64,000 bases of DNA from Asterias rubens (lineage: Eukaryota > Echinodermata > Asteroidea > Forcipulatida > Asteriidae), in the NCBI RefSeq assembly GCF_902459465.1, contig NC_047078.1:2775691-2839690 (forward strand), written 5' to 3'. How positions within the stretch are numbered: the first letter of the stretch is position 1; each line of letters starts with the position of its first letter. Both the position numbers and the translations under genes were made by a program. Below are positions 25,801-33,096 of this stretch, one piece after another. The notes under the pieces are model-generated. The model did no database searches. It was not told where the DNA came from and saw only the letters and a program-made list of their open reading frames with translations.

Positions 25801-26561
25801 TAGTGGTGTATATGTAGGGCATGCGTACAGAAGTTGTAGTGCGAACGAATGTAGTCGATGTTATCAACATGACTTTCGACATAAGACACAGTATCATTTT
25901 GTTATACCGAGTCAACTCTGCGCTGTATGAAAACGGCTGTTGGTAACCAGCGATGCGACCATCCCCCTTGCCCTGTAGGTTGGTTCCAAATTGTCGACTA
26001 GCGTAGTCCAACTCTAGGCCTATCGTTGACTAGACAGACTTCAGACAATGTTATGTTAGTCAAACTATGGTCAACGATAGTCCTTGCGCGAACTTGGCCT
26101 TATAATAATAATACAAAATTTATTTATACTGCGCCAATTCCAGGCAAACCTGTTCAATGGCGCATGACAATGAACGATAAAAATATTAATCATTAAACCA
26201 TCTAGGAAGTAAACAATAAAATAAAAAAATATATACAGTGTTTAAAATGCAGAGAACCATTGAGAGCCTAGACTGATCGGCCAAAAAAGGCCTACGTATA
26301 GCTTTTACCATTGGATCTCGGACTGAGCTTACCATGATCTACCGTCACCAAGAAGACTGTCTGAATCATACGATCAATATCTTGCACCTGTTGAACCTCG
26401 GAGGTTGCGACCTCATCACTACCCCCTGCCCCATCACCTTTGACCTTCAGACATTGGTCACTTATATCTGGCAAAACCTCTGCACTTTGACCTGTGATGA
26501 CCTCTGGCTCTTCAGTTGGCGTTGACTGCAGGAGTGCAAAGGGGTTGAAAGCGGAGTCCAT
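7766..26561 (-). CDS. UBE4A: UBE4A, ubiquitin conjugation factor E4 A (17 coding exons)
   Basis: U-box ubiquitin ligase / E4 chain-elongation factor of the Ufd2 family; such proteins extend ubiquitin chains on substrates in cytosol and nucleus. Coding exons 5' to 3': 26333-26561, 24532-24653, 23817-23984, 23180-23324, 22406-22608, 20651-20833, 19039-19156, 18118-18339, 16634-16897, 15242-15653, 13869-14061, 12464-12577, 11661-11835, 10349-10425, 9382-9633, 8345-8502, 7766-7877. They sum to 3,147 nt (1,048 aa), against about 1,066 aa in vertebrates. All introns are GT-AG and all phases match. Recognisable blocks are an N-terminal NPFA motif (residues 6-9), PPRCVYL, the NPSRSS motif, [56 protein letters not shown] and a C-terminal U-box (about residues 973-1045) with DEFIDPL, DPV.LPSS and DPFNRAPL. 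The start is the first ATG in frame before the NPFA motif. No frame damage is seen. A polyadenylation site could not be placed. Confidence 0.95.
8110..8337 (+). repeat. Dispersed repeat H, copy 1
   Basis: About 75-80% alike by eye to 22115-22345; shared run CACAGATTTCCCCCAGACTG. Ends near the UBE4A exon 16 donor. Confidence 0.75.
8345..8502 (-). CDS. UBE4A: UBE4A coding exon 16 (U-box, first part)
   Basis: Residues 960-1011. After an acidic stretch the U-box begins: [19 protein letters not shown], then [18 protein letters not shown]. This is the E2-binding fold. Confidence 0.95.
8966..9352. mobile_element. MITE family E, copy 1
   Basis: Termini AGGAACGTTACAGAATTGG and TAATGTTCCTTTAA. UBE4A intron 15, ending 30 bp from exon 15. 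Confidence 0.8.
9382..9633 (-). CDS. UBE4A: UBE4A coding exon 15
   Basis: Residues 876-959: [20 protein letters not shown], then [12 protein letters not shown] and [11 protein letters not shown]. The acceptor sits in an exact 33-bp tandem duplication (9633-9698). The proximal copy must be used, because the distal AG adds 11 codons ending in TAG. Confidence 0.95.
9633..9698. repeat. Exact 33-bp tandem duplication over a splice acceptor
   Basis: Units 9633-9665 and 9666-9698 are identical and each contains the minus-strand acceptor (TTTCTAG) of UBE4A exon 15. Confidence 0.95.
9928..10295 (+). mobile_element. MITE family A, copy 2
   Basis: Intact, TTAA-flanked, in the UBE4A intron between exons 14 and 15; ends 54 bp from exon 14. 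Confidence 0.9.
10349..10425 (-). CDS. UBE4A: UBE4A coding exon 14 (77 nt)
   Basis: Residues 850-875: [20 protein letters not shown] (family: [20 protein letters not shown]). Too short to stand out as an ORF; found by similarity and confirmed by phase on both sides. Confidence 0.93.
10583..10722 (+). mobile_element. Second tRNA-derived SINE type, decayed
   Basis: CGGTCTAGTTGGTAAGAAAA and CTTCGACTCCCACCCAAGTA, then GTAAGGGTAAAACCAAA. Confidence 0.6.
11045..11406 (-). mobile_element. Full-length tRNA-derived SINE
   Basis: About 360 bp: A/B boxes at 11328-11400, body GTACCCATTTACCCCTGGGT on the plus strand, and an (ATT)n tail with TATATAAA at the low-coordinate end. UBE4A intron 13. Confidence 0.88.
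11661..11835 (-). CDS. UBE4A: UBE4A coding exon 13
   Basis: Residues 792-849: [15 protein letters not shown], then [20 protein letters not shown] (family: [21 protein letters not shown]). A pyrimidine run lies in the intron just past the donor. Confidence 0.95.
11968..12255. repeat. Family F repeat with an inserted segment
   Basis: Ends GGCCCAATGTCATAAAGC and CTTTATGAAATTGGGC. A different repeat block (12020-12130, CACCATGCAAAGTTTCCAAT type) lies inside. Confidence 0.65.
12464..12577 (-). CDS. UBE4A: UBE4A coding exon 12
   Basis: Residues 754-791: [20 protein letters not shown], a hallmark of Ufd2/UBE4 proteins. Phase 0 at both ends. Confidence 0.96.
13450..13683. repeat. Family F palindrome, well preserved
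   Basis: Arms of about 100 bp: TAGAGCTGCTAAGCACAAAA against TTTTGTGCTTAGCAGCTCTA. UBE4A intron 11. Confidence 0.85.
13869..14061 (-). CDS. UBE4A: UBE4A coding exon 11
   Basis: Residues 689-753: [20 protein letters not shown] followed by [12 protein letters not shown] (family: [20 protein letters not shown]). Donor GTTAGA is a weak but in-frame site. Confidence 0.95.
14119..14485 (+). mobile_element. MITE family A, copy 3
   Basis: TTAA-flanked, right end mutated (GTGCCATTAA). Starts 58 bp from UBE4A exon 11. Confidence 0.9.
14812..15200 (+). mobile_element. MITE family A, copy 4
   Basis: Intact, TTAA-flanked, same intron and orientation as copy 3; ends 42 bp from exon 10. Confidence 0.9.
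15242..15653 (-). CDS. UBE4A: UBE4A coding exon 10 (largest)
   Basis: Residues 552-688: [33 protein letters not shown] and [19 protein letters not shown], the most conserved part of the core. Its donor splits an ATG codon. Confidence 0.96.
15778..15874 (-). mobile_element. Second tRNA-derived SINE type
   Basis: Minus strand: TCCGTGGTCTAGTTGGTATG and GTGGGTTCGAATCCCACCC. Upstream of UBE4A exon 10. Confidence 0.75.
16043..16168. repeat. Family G, copy 2
   Basis: GGATTTCACAAAGAGTTAAA ... CTAACTCTTTGAGAAG; UBE4A intron 9. Confidence 0.65.
16219..16594 (+). mobile_element. MITE family A, copy 5
   Basis: Diverged, left TTAA decayed, central inverted segment shortened. Ends 40 bp from the weak exon 9 donor. 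Confidence 0.85.
16634..16897 (-). CDS. UBE4A: UBE4A coding exon 9
   Basis: Residues 464-551: [37 protein letters not shown]. The donor GTGTGT is weak by consensus but is the only one that keeps frame. A MITE copy ends 40 bp away. Confidence 0.92.
17028..17290 (+). mobile_element. tRNA-derived SINE, variant body
   Basis: Same head (GGCCGAGTGGTTAAGAGCAC, GGGTTCAAATCCCA) but a different body after 17120. UBE4A intron 8. Confidence 0.8.
17868..18068. mobile_element. Small TIR element (~200 bp)
   Basis: Ends ATAGACCGATCCATTAGGCT and complement of GAGCTTAATTGATCAGTCTAT, about 80% inverted identity, followed by CCGCCC blocks. UBE4A intron 8. Confidence 0.75.
18118..18339 (-). CDS. UBE4A: UBE4A coding exon 8
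   Basis: Residues 390-463: GRGKLW, then [20 protein letters not shown] and the VHLRG block. Its donor lies about 50 bp from a small inverted-repeat element at 17868-18068. Confidence 0.95.
18535..18929. mobile_element. MITE family B, copy 2
   Basis: TTAA-flanked long palindrome; both arms carry the CGGTCGGCCA block. UBE4A intron 7. Confidence 0.85.
19039..19156 (-). CDS. UBE4A: UBE4A coding exon 7
   Basis: Residues 351-389, ending [12 protein letters not shown] (family: ILSWLGNCLHAN). The 3' end of a LINE starts about 40 bp from this exon's acceptor. Confidence 0.94.
19195..19535 (+). mobile_element. LINE 3' end (reverse transcriptase C-terminus)
   Basis: Encodes [16 protein letters not shown], then [20 protein letters not shown] and FKSILKTYL, the usual end of LINE ORF2. 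It follows UBE4A exon 7 upstream in the intron, antisense to the gene. Confidence 0.88.
19620..19995 (+). mobile_element. LINE 3' end, different family
   Basis: [20 protein letters not shown] and [11 protein letters not shown], followed by GCGCTTTGATCTTGATGTAA, a typical LINE 3' UTR. Confidence 0.82.
20096..20523. mobile_element. MITE family B, copy 3
   Basis: TTAA-flanked. The central motif TGACTCCCATAAATGGCC occurs twice in tandem, an extra unit compared with other copies. Confidence 0.88.
20651..20833 (-). CDS. UBE4A: UBE4A coding exon 6
   Basis: Residues 290-350: VEHLTPKD, then [12 protein letters not shown] and FFVNPSRSS, a signature of the family. Phase 0 at both ends. Confidence 0.95.
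21277..21656. mobile_element. MITE family D, copy 1 (palindromic)
   Basis: TTAA-flanked, nearly symmetric arms meeting around 21460 (TTTTCATGACATTG motifs). UBE4A intron between exons 5 and 6. Confidence 0.85.
21716..22075 (+). repeat. Direct duplication, ~180-bp units
   Basis: Two units starting GATAAGCTGGGC, both with TTTAGATTTCAATCCCAGCT and GTAGGCCTATTTG. A related piece lies at 13090-13275. Confidence 0.8.
22115..22345 (+). repeat. Dispersed repeat H, copy 2
   Basis: Same orientation as copy 1, in UBE4A intron 5, ending about 60 bp from exon 5. Confidence 0.75.
22406..22608 (-). CDS. UBE4A: UBE4A coding exon 5
   Basis: Residues 222-289, helical Ufd2 core with [10 protein letters not shown] (family: ALILDEEVRT). 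Ends phase 0 at a GTATGC donor. Confidence 0.92.
23180..23324 (-). CDS. UBE4A: UBE4A coding exon 4
   Basis: Residues 174-221, start of the Ufd2 core, containing [14 protein letters not shown] (family: VSNTRTVLLTPEIY). Donor GTAAGT in phase 1. Confidence 0.93.
23817..23984 (-). CDS. UBE4A: UBE4A coding exon 3
   Basis: Residues 118-173, starting [11 protein letters not shown], which matches the family's ALFARLLLQDP. Phase 0 at both ends. Confidence 0.93.
24050..24155. repeat. Family G, copy 3
   Basis: GGTTTCACAAAAGATTAAGA ... CTCTTTGTGAAATCAACC; UBE4A intron 2. Confidence 0.65.
24532..24653 (-). CDS. UBE4A: UBE4A coding exon 2
   Basis: Residues 77-117, including [11 protein letters not shown], which aligns with the conserved IPSRCVYLEE. 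Donor GTAAAG, acceptor CAG; the split codon at the left junction gives Glu. Confidence 0.9.
24796..25135 (-). mobile_element. MITE family A, copy 6
   Basis: Opposite orientation to copies 1-5; TTAA at both ends; part of the internal segment is missing. UBE4A intron 1. Confidence 0.9.
25414..25788 (-). mobile_element. MITE family A, copy 7
   Basis: TTAA-flanked, about 280 bp from copy 6 and in the same orientation. Confidence 0.9.
26102..26175 (-). mobile_element. LINE/SINE tail fragment
   Basis: AATAATAATACAAAATTTAT then TGCGCCAATTCC, like the 3' tails above. UBE4A intron 1. Confidence 0.5.
26333..26561 (-). CDS. UBE4A: UBE4A coding exon 1 (start codon)
   Basis: Residues 1-76. It opens [12 protein letters not shown], like the SNPFAALF of vertebrate UBE4A, and ends in the [11 protein letters not shown] block before a GTAAGC donor (phase 1). 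A fair acceptor at 26608-26609 suggests the exon also carries about 46 nt of 5' UTR, with further noncoding exon(s) not located. Confidence 0.88.
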
Positions 26562-26939
26562 TCTTGATAGGATGAAGTTAATTTAGCAGCAATGTGATGT
26601 TTGACTGCTGCGGGTGCAAAGGTGCAAAGAAGCAGAAATCAATGAATGACAAAGTTAAGAAAGAAACAAATTTCCCTGATGATTGATCCCAATCATGCAA
26701 ATCAAGTACGACATCATCGGCCAGCTTGGGCCTTGGCTATTTTTTAGGAATAGGACCCAGGTCAGAATTACTTAGAATTTGGGATAAGGAGCAAGAGGAA
26801 TGTACTGCAAGGAGATTTTGATGATAAACACTGACAAGTTACTGACTGACGAACCAACCCAGTTTTTAGTTTCTCACTCACACATGCATGCTCACCATCA
26901 ATCAATCATGACCATCTGACTGATGCCTGAGTTACTGTT

Positions 26940-27303
26940 TGGTAACTGTCAAAGACAAGTATTCTCACTTGGTGTATCTCATCATAAGCATAAAATAACA
27001 AACCTGTGAAAATTTGGGCTCAATTGGTCATCGAAGTTGCGAGATAATAATGAAAGAAAAAACATCCTTGTTGGAACGAATTTGTGTGCTTTCAGATAGG
27101 AATAAAATACTTCTTTTTTCTAGCTATAGAAGTCTTTTATTATTTTAGGGAGTAATTACCTCTTTCTCAAAAACTACGTTACTTCAGACTCTGAAGCGAG
27201 GGAGTCGTTTCCAACAATGTTTTATACTATCAACAGCTTTCCAATGCTCGTTACCAAGTCAGTTTTTAAGTTGATATTTTGTTTTGAGTAATTTCCAAAC
27301 GTG
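26940..27303 (-). mobile_element. MITE family A, copy 8 (degenerate)
   Basis: Recognisable by internal blocks (CAACAGCTTTCC, AAACTACGTTACTTCAGA) but both termini are lost. Upstream of the UBE4A start. Confidence 0.7.
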
Positions 27304-27327
27304 TAGCCCTACCTTGCCTTCCCTTTA

Positions 27328-27404
27328 TGAAAGTTGATTGAGCAGAGAGACAAATAATATTAAAGGCTTTAATATTATTTGTCTCTCTGCTCAATCAACT
27401 TTCA
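27328..27404. repeat. Perfect inverted repeat, 37-bp arms, 3-base loop
   Basis: Arms 27328-27364 and 27368-27404 are exactly complementary; loop GGC. Intergenic, near the UBE4A 5' region. Confidence 0.95.
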
Positions 27405-28030
27405 AGCCAAACCTAATTAAATTACTTATTGAATACAACTATAACAATCATAATGTACGCACCTGTCTTGTTAGAATAAGATGATTATTTAATTTGTCCA
27501 CTTGTAGCAGAATTCATACTCCCTCTCCGAAACAGTTCTTAAAATCACAGTGTTACATACTATCGAAAAATTACAGAATGGGATGGACTTAATCACAAAA
27601 TAAAACACACGTATGATTAAGGGCGCCCTCAACAGTTTGGTCACTCTCTGTCAAAAAAAAAAATACGGGCCGTGGCAAAAAGATAACAGTGATGGGCGTG
27701 GTCGTCTAGGCTTGTCTTGCTTTTGCGAACGCTAGATGATCAAAATGTCAAAGTAGGGGGTATGTTTAGAAGAACTTCACCACATATGACGCAAAAGCTT
27801 TCTGGAGATTAAGTAACTAGCTCTTTGTTAAGCTAACACCCTTAGCGCCCCCCCCCTAGCGCCCCACCCCCTTACGCAATCTCCAGAAGATCTACCACCA
27901 ATGACTTATTGTTTCTTCTGTGCCTCATAGAGCAAACCTTTGATTTACGCACTTTATAAACTATTTATTTATAACTGATTGATTGGTTTAATAACATACA
28001 AATTGAAATAAATCAAATGAATAGACAACA

Positions 28031-28408
28031 TTAAAGGCAGTGGACACTATTGGCAATTGTCAAAGACCAGCCTTCACAGTTGGTGTATCTCAACAAAATA
28101 ACAAACCTGTGAAAATTTGAGCTCAATCGGTCATTGAACTTGCGAGATAATAATGAAAGAAAAAACACCCATGTCACACGAAGTTGTGTGCGTTTAGATG
28201 GTTGATTTCGAGACCTCAAGTTCTAAATCCGAGGTCTCGAAATCAAATTCGTGGAAAATTACTTCTTTCTCAAAAACCATGGCACTTCAGAGGGAGCCGT
28301 TTCTCACGATGTTTTATACCATCAACCTCTCCCCATTACTCTTCACCAAGAAAGGTTTTATGCTAATAATTATTTTGAGTAATTACCAATAGTGTCCACT
28401 GCCTTTAA
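28031..28408 (-). mobile_element. MITE family A, copy 9
   Basis: Intact with TTAA on both sides; intergenic between UBE4A and the zinc-finger gene. Confidence 0.9.
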
Positions 28409-28409
28409 C

Positions 28410-29770
28410 AGCCCCGGAGTAACTGACCAGTAAACGCAACTTCTTTCTTCGTTATCTTTTTAACCAAAGTATTCGACATCCATGATTATTTTATTCACTG
28501 ATTTCTGATACTTATTCATTTCTAAGGAAAATATGTAACACTTATTTGATATAAGTACACTGTTAGGGAATTACTCTTAGCACTTTCTCCACATCATATA
28601 TTAAAATTAATAATAAATTATTTGGAGTTTCAAATAATAATAAATAATAGCCAATTCTAATTAATTTTTTCCATGTTCATAAAATTAAAATGCAGCTGAC
28701 AAGGTGAACATTTGATTGTCTTTAGCATCATCAATACATTCAAATTTAAAAAGTCATTGTCACATCTCTTGTTTGTAGTAACCATTATAAGAAATTCACC
28801 ACAATCACAAGGCCTAATTTTCGGACATTATTTCAAAACTTACCAAACTGCAGGCATGCAACTGTATTTAATCAAAGAAAAAGAGGAAAGTTCAAGGCCC
28901 ACCAAAACTTTGAACCCCTTTTTTAAAAATACAGCATGAGCAGTAAAAAGGTTCCAGATTTGAACGTGACAACCGTGCAAAATAAATTTGTCTGAAGTAT
29001 AAGTACATTTTAAAAATATGTTTATCTAAATTTCCTGGTCAAATCTGTCAAAAATAGGGATATAATCTTTAAACAAAATTATAGTCAGATACATGTAGGT
29101 GGGTTCAATCTTACGATGCTAACTCAGTAGACAAGTATTGTTAAAAAATACATACAGACAAAACAAATAAAACAACTGCAAGAACACCAAAAACAACAAC
29201 AACAACAACAACCTGACAACATCAAAACAACAACAAAAACTCAAGGTCTACATTGGGGGTTAAAGTATCCAGTTTTCTTCCATTTCCCTTCAAAAACAAT
29301 TGAGCTTTTTTAGAATTCTAATTAGCAAATAAACATAAAAATGGACGGATAATAATCAAGTTACTTAGTAGAAGTGCCTGTGTTCAAGAAATTTCAAATT
29401 TTGTTGACACTTTTTGAAGCGTTTCTCACCAAAATCATTCTCAAAATTGCAAAAAAGAAAATGGACGGATAATGAGTTGGTTTTTGGAACCAGTGGTAGT
29501 AGCGTTTTGGCGATGTTAAAGAAAATCTGCAGTGGTTACGGCCACGCAGGAAAAATAATCCATAATTGGAATACCCAATCTGAGAAACTCTTCATACGGA
29601 AAATGTTCTCAGATTAAGTCGTTTATTTAATTCCCCCCCTCTAAAACCACATCCCCTTAAAACGGATTTGTTAAAATGTCATATGGTAATTAGTTTTTGA
29701 AGTAGTTATCAAAGGTTTACCCTCACTTTATAATTGATCATGGAGCAAATACCAAAATAAATTACCCCTG
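28410..29770. other. Intergenic AT-rich stretch between UBE4A and zinc-finger gene
   Basis: No coding signal; short frames rise from low-complexity A/T runs. Confidence 0.6.
29160..29255 (+). repeat. (AAC)n-rich simple sequence
   Basis: Several ACA/AAC units, AT-rich surroundings. Confidence 0.75.
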
Positions 29771-29773
29771 GAC

Positions 29774-30007
29774 ACCTTGCGAGAGAATAATGGAAGAAAA
29801 AACACCCTGGTCGCACATGTTGTGTGCTTTCAGATGCTTGAATTCAAATATTTTAGTTAGAAGCTACTTCTGTCTCAAAAACTACATTACTTCAGAGGGA
29901 GCCGTTTCTCATGAAGTTTTGGCAACAGCTCTCCATTGCTCGTTCCAAGTAAGTTTTTTTGCTAACAGTTATTTTCAGTGATTACCAATAGTGTCCAGTG
30001 CCTTTAA
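29774..30007 (-). mobile_element. MITE family A, copy 10 (left-truncated)
   Basis: Only the right part remains, ending CAGTGCCTTTAA. It lies just beyond the former 3' end of the zinc-finger gene. Confidence 0.8.
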
Positions 30008-30104
30008 ACCTGGGTACAATTTCATAAAGCTGATGAGCTCAAATTCTGCTGAGCAAACTCCTTTGGTTTGTCCTGTTGCTCTGAAAGATCTGAGTCACTA
30101 CTAT

Positions 30105-31063
30105 AGGGCCACTGATTTTCCGTTTCAGAAAAGTGCAAATTCCGTTTGGCAAAAACATGAATTCCGTTTCAGGCACAAAAAATTCCGTTTCATGTTTTTT
30201 TAACTAGATAAAAGGTTGTTTAATACCCAGGGACACACTTATAAAAATCAATTTGAGATAAGTTGCACTGTTGACTTCGTAAAATGTTCATTTGAACTGA
30301 CAAATTTCAAAAAAATACTTTTTTTTATAATATTGTGGATTATTTTGTATACTGCTGTTCTAAAAAGGTTGCACTGTGACTGCAGTATCAATGCACATGA
30401 TGTGAAAGACTTGATTCCAAGTCTAAAACTGCAGTTGATTCTCTGCATCAGCCACATTGTAGGCTAATGACAGGAGTGTATCCACAAGAGGGCGCTGTTT
30501 CAGCATGATCAAAGACTTGGGAACAAGTCTATGGACGTGACCATTCTCCATCCACAAACAAAATGTCAGCCATTTTGTTTTCGCTTTGGCGACAGAATGT
30601 TGACAGTTTACGGTTTTATTTTAGACCTTTCCGAGATGAAAAAACATTGTATGTGTTCTTATAGATCATAGGTAAGCTAGTTTGTGTATTATTGTTGGTA
30701 AAAGAGAGGGAGAAAATGCAATTTGGGTGAACAAAAAATGTTTAAAACGTGCCGCGAATAATGCCCTTCGCTTAACCATGTTAACAACGTGTGTACATCA
30801 TGTGTGTAAACATTGAGGATGGTGTGAAGTAGAACAGAATGATCCACGGTTACGATCTCGTACTTTTTAATGGTCTGATTTCTGATGCCTTTTTAGTTTA
30901 ACAAAAAGAATCTTAATAAAGAATGCAATTTCAATAGTTTTGGCGTCAAGAAAAAAAAAAAAAAAAAAAAAAATCAAATTTTCTGAAATCCCGTTTTCCG
31001 TTTCAAAGGGCGGATTCCGCGAATTCCGTCCGTTTTCCGCGATCGCGGAAAATCAGTGGCCCT
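30105..31063. mobile_element. Non-autonomous TIR element (hAT-like) forming the zinc-finger C-terminus
   Basis: 959 bp. The ends are inverted copies of AGGGCCACTGATTTTCCG. The flanks ACTACTAT (30097-30104) and ACTACTAA (31064-31071) match in 7 of 8 bases, as in hAT target duplications. Subterminal TTCCGTTTC-type motifs recur near both ends. No transposase ORF. A long A-run at about 30951-30973 abuts the zinc-finger stop codon. Confidence 0.85.
30615..30620 (-). terminator. Candidate polyadenylation signal for the zinc-finger gene
   Basis: AATAAA on the minus strand 354 nt past the stop, inside the inserted transposon. If used, the gene takes both its stop and its 3' end from the element. Confidence 0.25.
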
Positions 31064-33096
31064 ACTACTAACAGAATGAAGTTGCTCCTGATCATGGTTT
31101 CTTTGGTTAAACGATAAGTGGTCTTGTTCACTCTCTGATAATTGTTCCATATTATTATCTGAGTTTCCTATTAATGATTTCTCAAGACTAAGAATAGTTT
31201 GCGCTTTATCGATTGGCAAGGAGAGATTTTGTTTAGTCATTTCATGGCTCTCATGATTCCTTTGAGGAATTTGTACGTTAGTTCTTAAAGCTGATGCTAA
31301 CCCCTTCTTTGTTTTCTTTATCGTGATTCCAACAGGTGACTCTAAGCATTGCTCCTGGGTTCCAAGATTCTCAGTGACAGGTGACCCTTCTTCATCTGGA
31401 GGTAGAGTTTCATTTCCAGACTCCGCTATCAAAGTGTCCAGGTTCTCAGCACCGTATAGCATTGACAGACTTAGGGAAGCATCTCTGTTGTGAATTCGTA
31501 TCAAATGAGCCTTCAGGTTGCTACCGTCTGCAAAAGCCTTCCCGCACTCTCGACAGACGTAAGGTCTTTCCTTTGTGTGGGTCCGTTCATGGGCTCTTAA
31601 GGTGCTCCCCTGCTTGAAAGCCTTCGGGCAAGCCTTGCACTTGAATGGCTTCTCATTTGTGTGGATAAGTTCATGGCTCTTAAGGTTTCCTCTGGCTGAG
31701 AAGGCCTTGCCACAGACTTTACAAATGTGAGCTCTCTCTTTGGTGTGGGTCCTGATGTGTGCCTTTAAGGTGCTGCTCTGAGTGAAGGCACGGGTGCAGA
31801 ACTTACAGATGTAAGGCTTCTTGTTCAGGTGGATTCTTTCATGAACGCAGAGGGTACTTCGCTGGGTGAAGCCTCTACCGCAGTGCTTGCAGACGTAGAG
31901 AGTGTCTGTCGAGTGGGTTCCTAGATGAGCTTTCAGGTGGCTGCTCTGAGTGAAGGCCTTCCCGCACTCCTTGCAGATGTAAGGTCGCTCGTTGGTGTGA
32001 GTACGTTCATGGCTGATTAGATTCCCGCTAGAGGCGAAGGGTTTACTGCAATGTCTGCAGATGTACGGCTTCTCGTTGGTGTGGAGCCGCTCGTGTTTCT
32101 TCAAGCTACTCAGGTTAATGAAGGTTTTCCCACATTCTCCGCAAACATTCGGGTTGTCCTGGTTGTGGATACGCTCATGCCGACGGAGATTGGCGACATC
32201 TGCGAATGCCCGATCGCACTTCCTGCATATATGTGGCTTCATGTTTGTGTGGATGATCTTATGTCTGTTGAGATGGCTACCCTGGCGAAAGCGCTTCCCG
32301 CAAAACTCGCAGCCGTATGGTTTATCATTGATGTGGATTCTCTCATGGCTTATCAGTGTCCCGCTTGCGGCGAACGCTTTCCCGCAGTGTTTGCAGATGA
32401 ATGGTTTCTGTTTGGTGTGGAGCCTCATGTGGGTTTTTAAGTAAGCAGTAGCTGCGAAGGACTTGTCACAAACCTCGCAGGTGTAGACTTTCCCGTCTGT
32501 GTGCAGCTTGGTGTGTTTCTTCAAGCTGCTTGAATTTTGGAAGAGCTTTTCGCAGTGTTGGCATTGGAAGCTTTTCTCGATGTTGTGAATCTGTTGATGC
32601 TTCTCTAGGTCATCTTCTGTTAAGAAGGCCCTTGTGCACTGGTTGCAGACGAGAATCGGTTTCACAGGCTGCTCTGTTACTTGATTCAACAAACCTCCAG
32701 GCCCTGCAAACTGATCCTGATTCATCATTTCGGTTGAGAGTTTGTGACCTTTTTTGAGCTCTTCCTTATCAACAGGCGATATTTTATCTGAATATTCTTC
32801 TGGAAGCTGGTCTACTTGGTCTGGGTCAATTGTCTGTTTGGCATCATGAACATTCTGTTCTTTGGCTTTGGGTGATTTTGAACCCACCACTCTAGCGTCC
32901 GGAGAGTCTGATGATCCTTGAGACTGAGCTGAGTTGCTCTGATCTAAGGAAGATTCTAGGGGCACGCTGGAAGGATCCTGAGGCACGCTGACCTGCATCT
33001 CAAGATTGATTCCATGTCGGTACTTCAGATGCCTGACGAGGAAAACAACACTGCTGAAGACGTAGGAGCAGAAAGGGCATGGTTGGTGGTCACCAT
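30974..33096 (-). CDS. Zinc-finger gene coding exon 4 (all fingers, transposon-derived end)
   Basis: Residues 156-862. Starts at a clear acceptor (TTTCCTTCACAG) with the lone finger CPFCSYVFSSVVFLVRHLKY. After about 120 spacer residues come 14 tandem 28-residue fingers (about 31.4-32.65 kb), all with intact Cys2His2 sets; the last has an extra residue between its histidines. From base 31063 leftward the reading frame is inside a transposon. Confidence 0.93.

Noticed and set aside
32051..32444. Two open frames on the plus strand of about 127-129 codons
   Set aside because: They are the complement of the zinc-finger array; the C2H2 pattern is on the minus strand.
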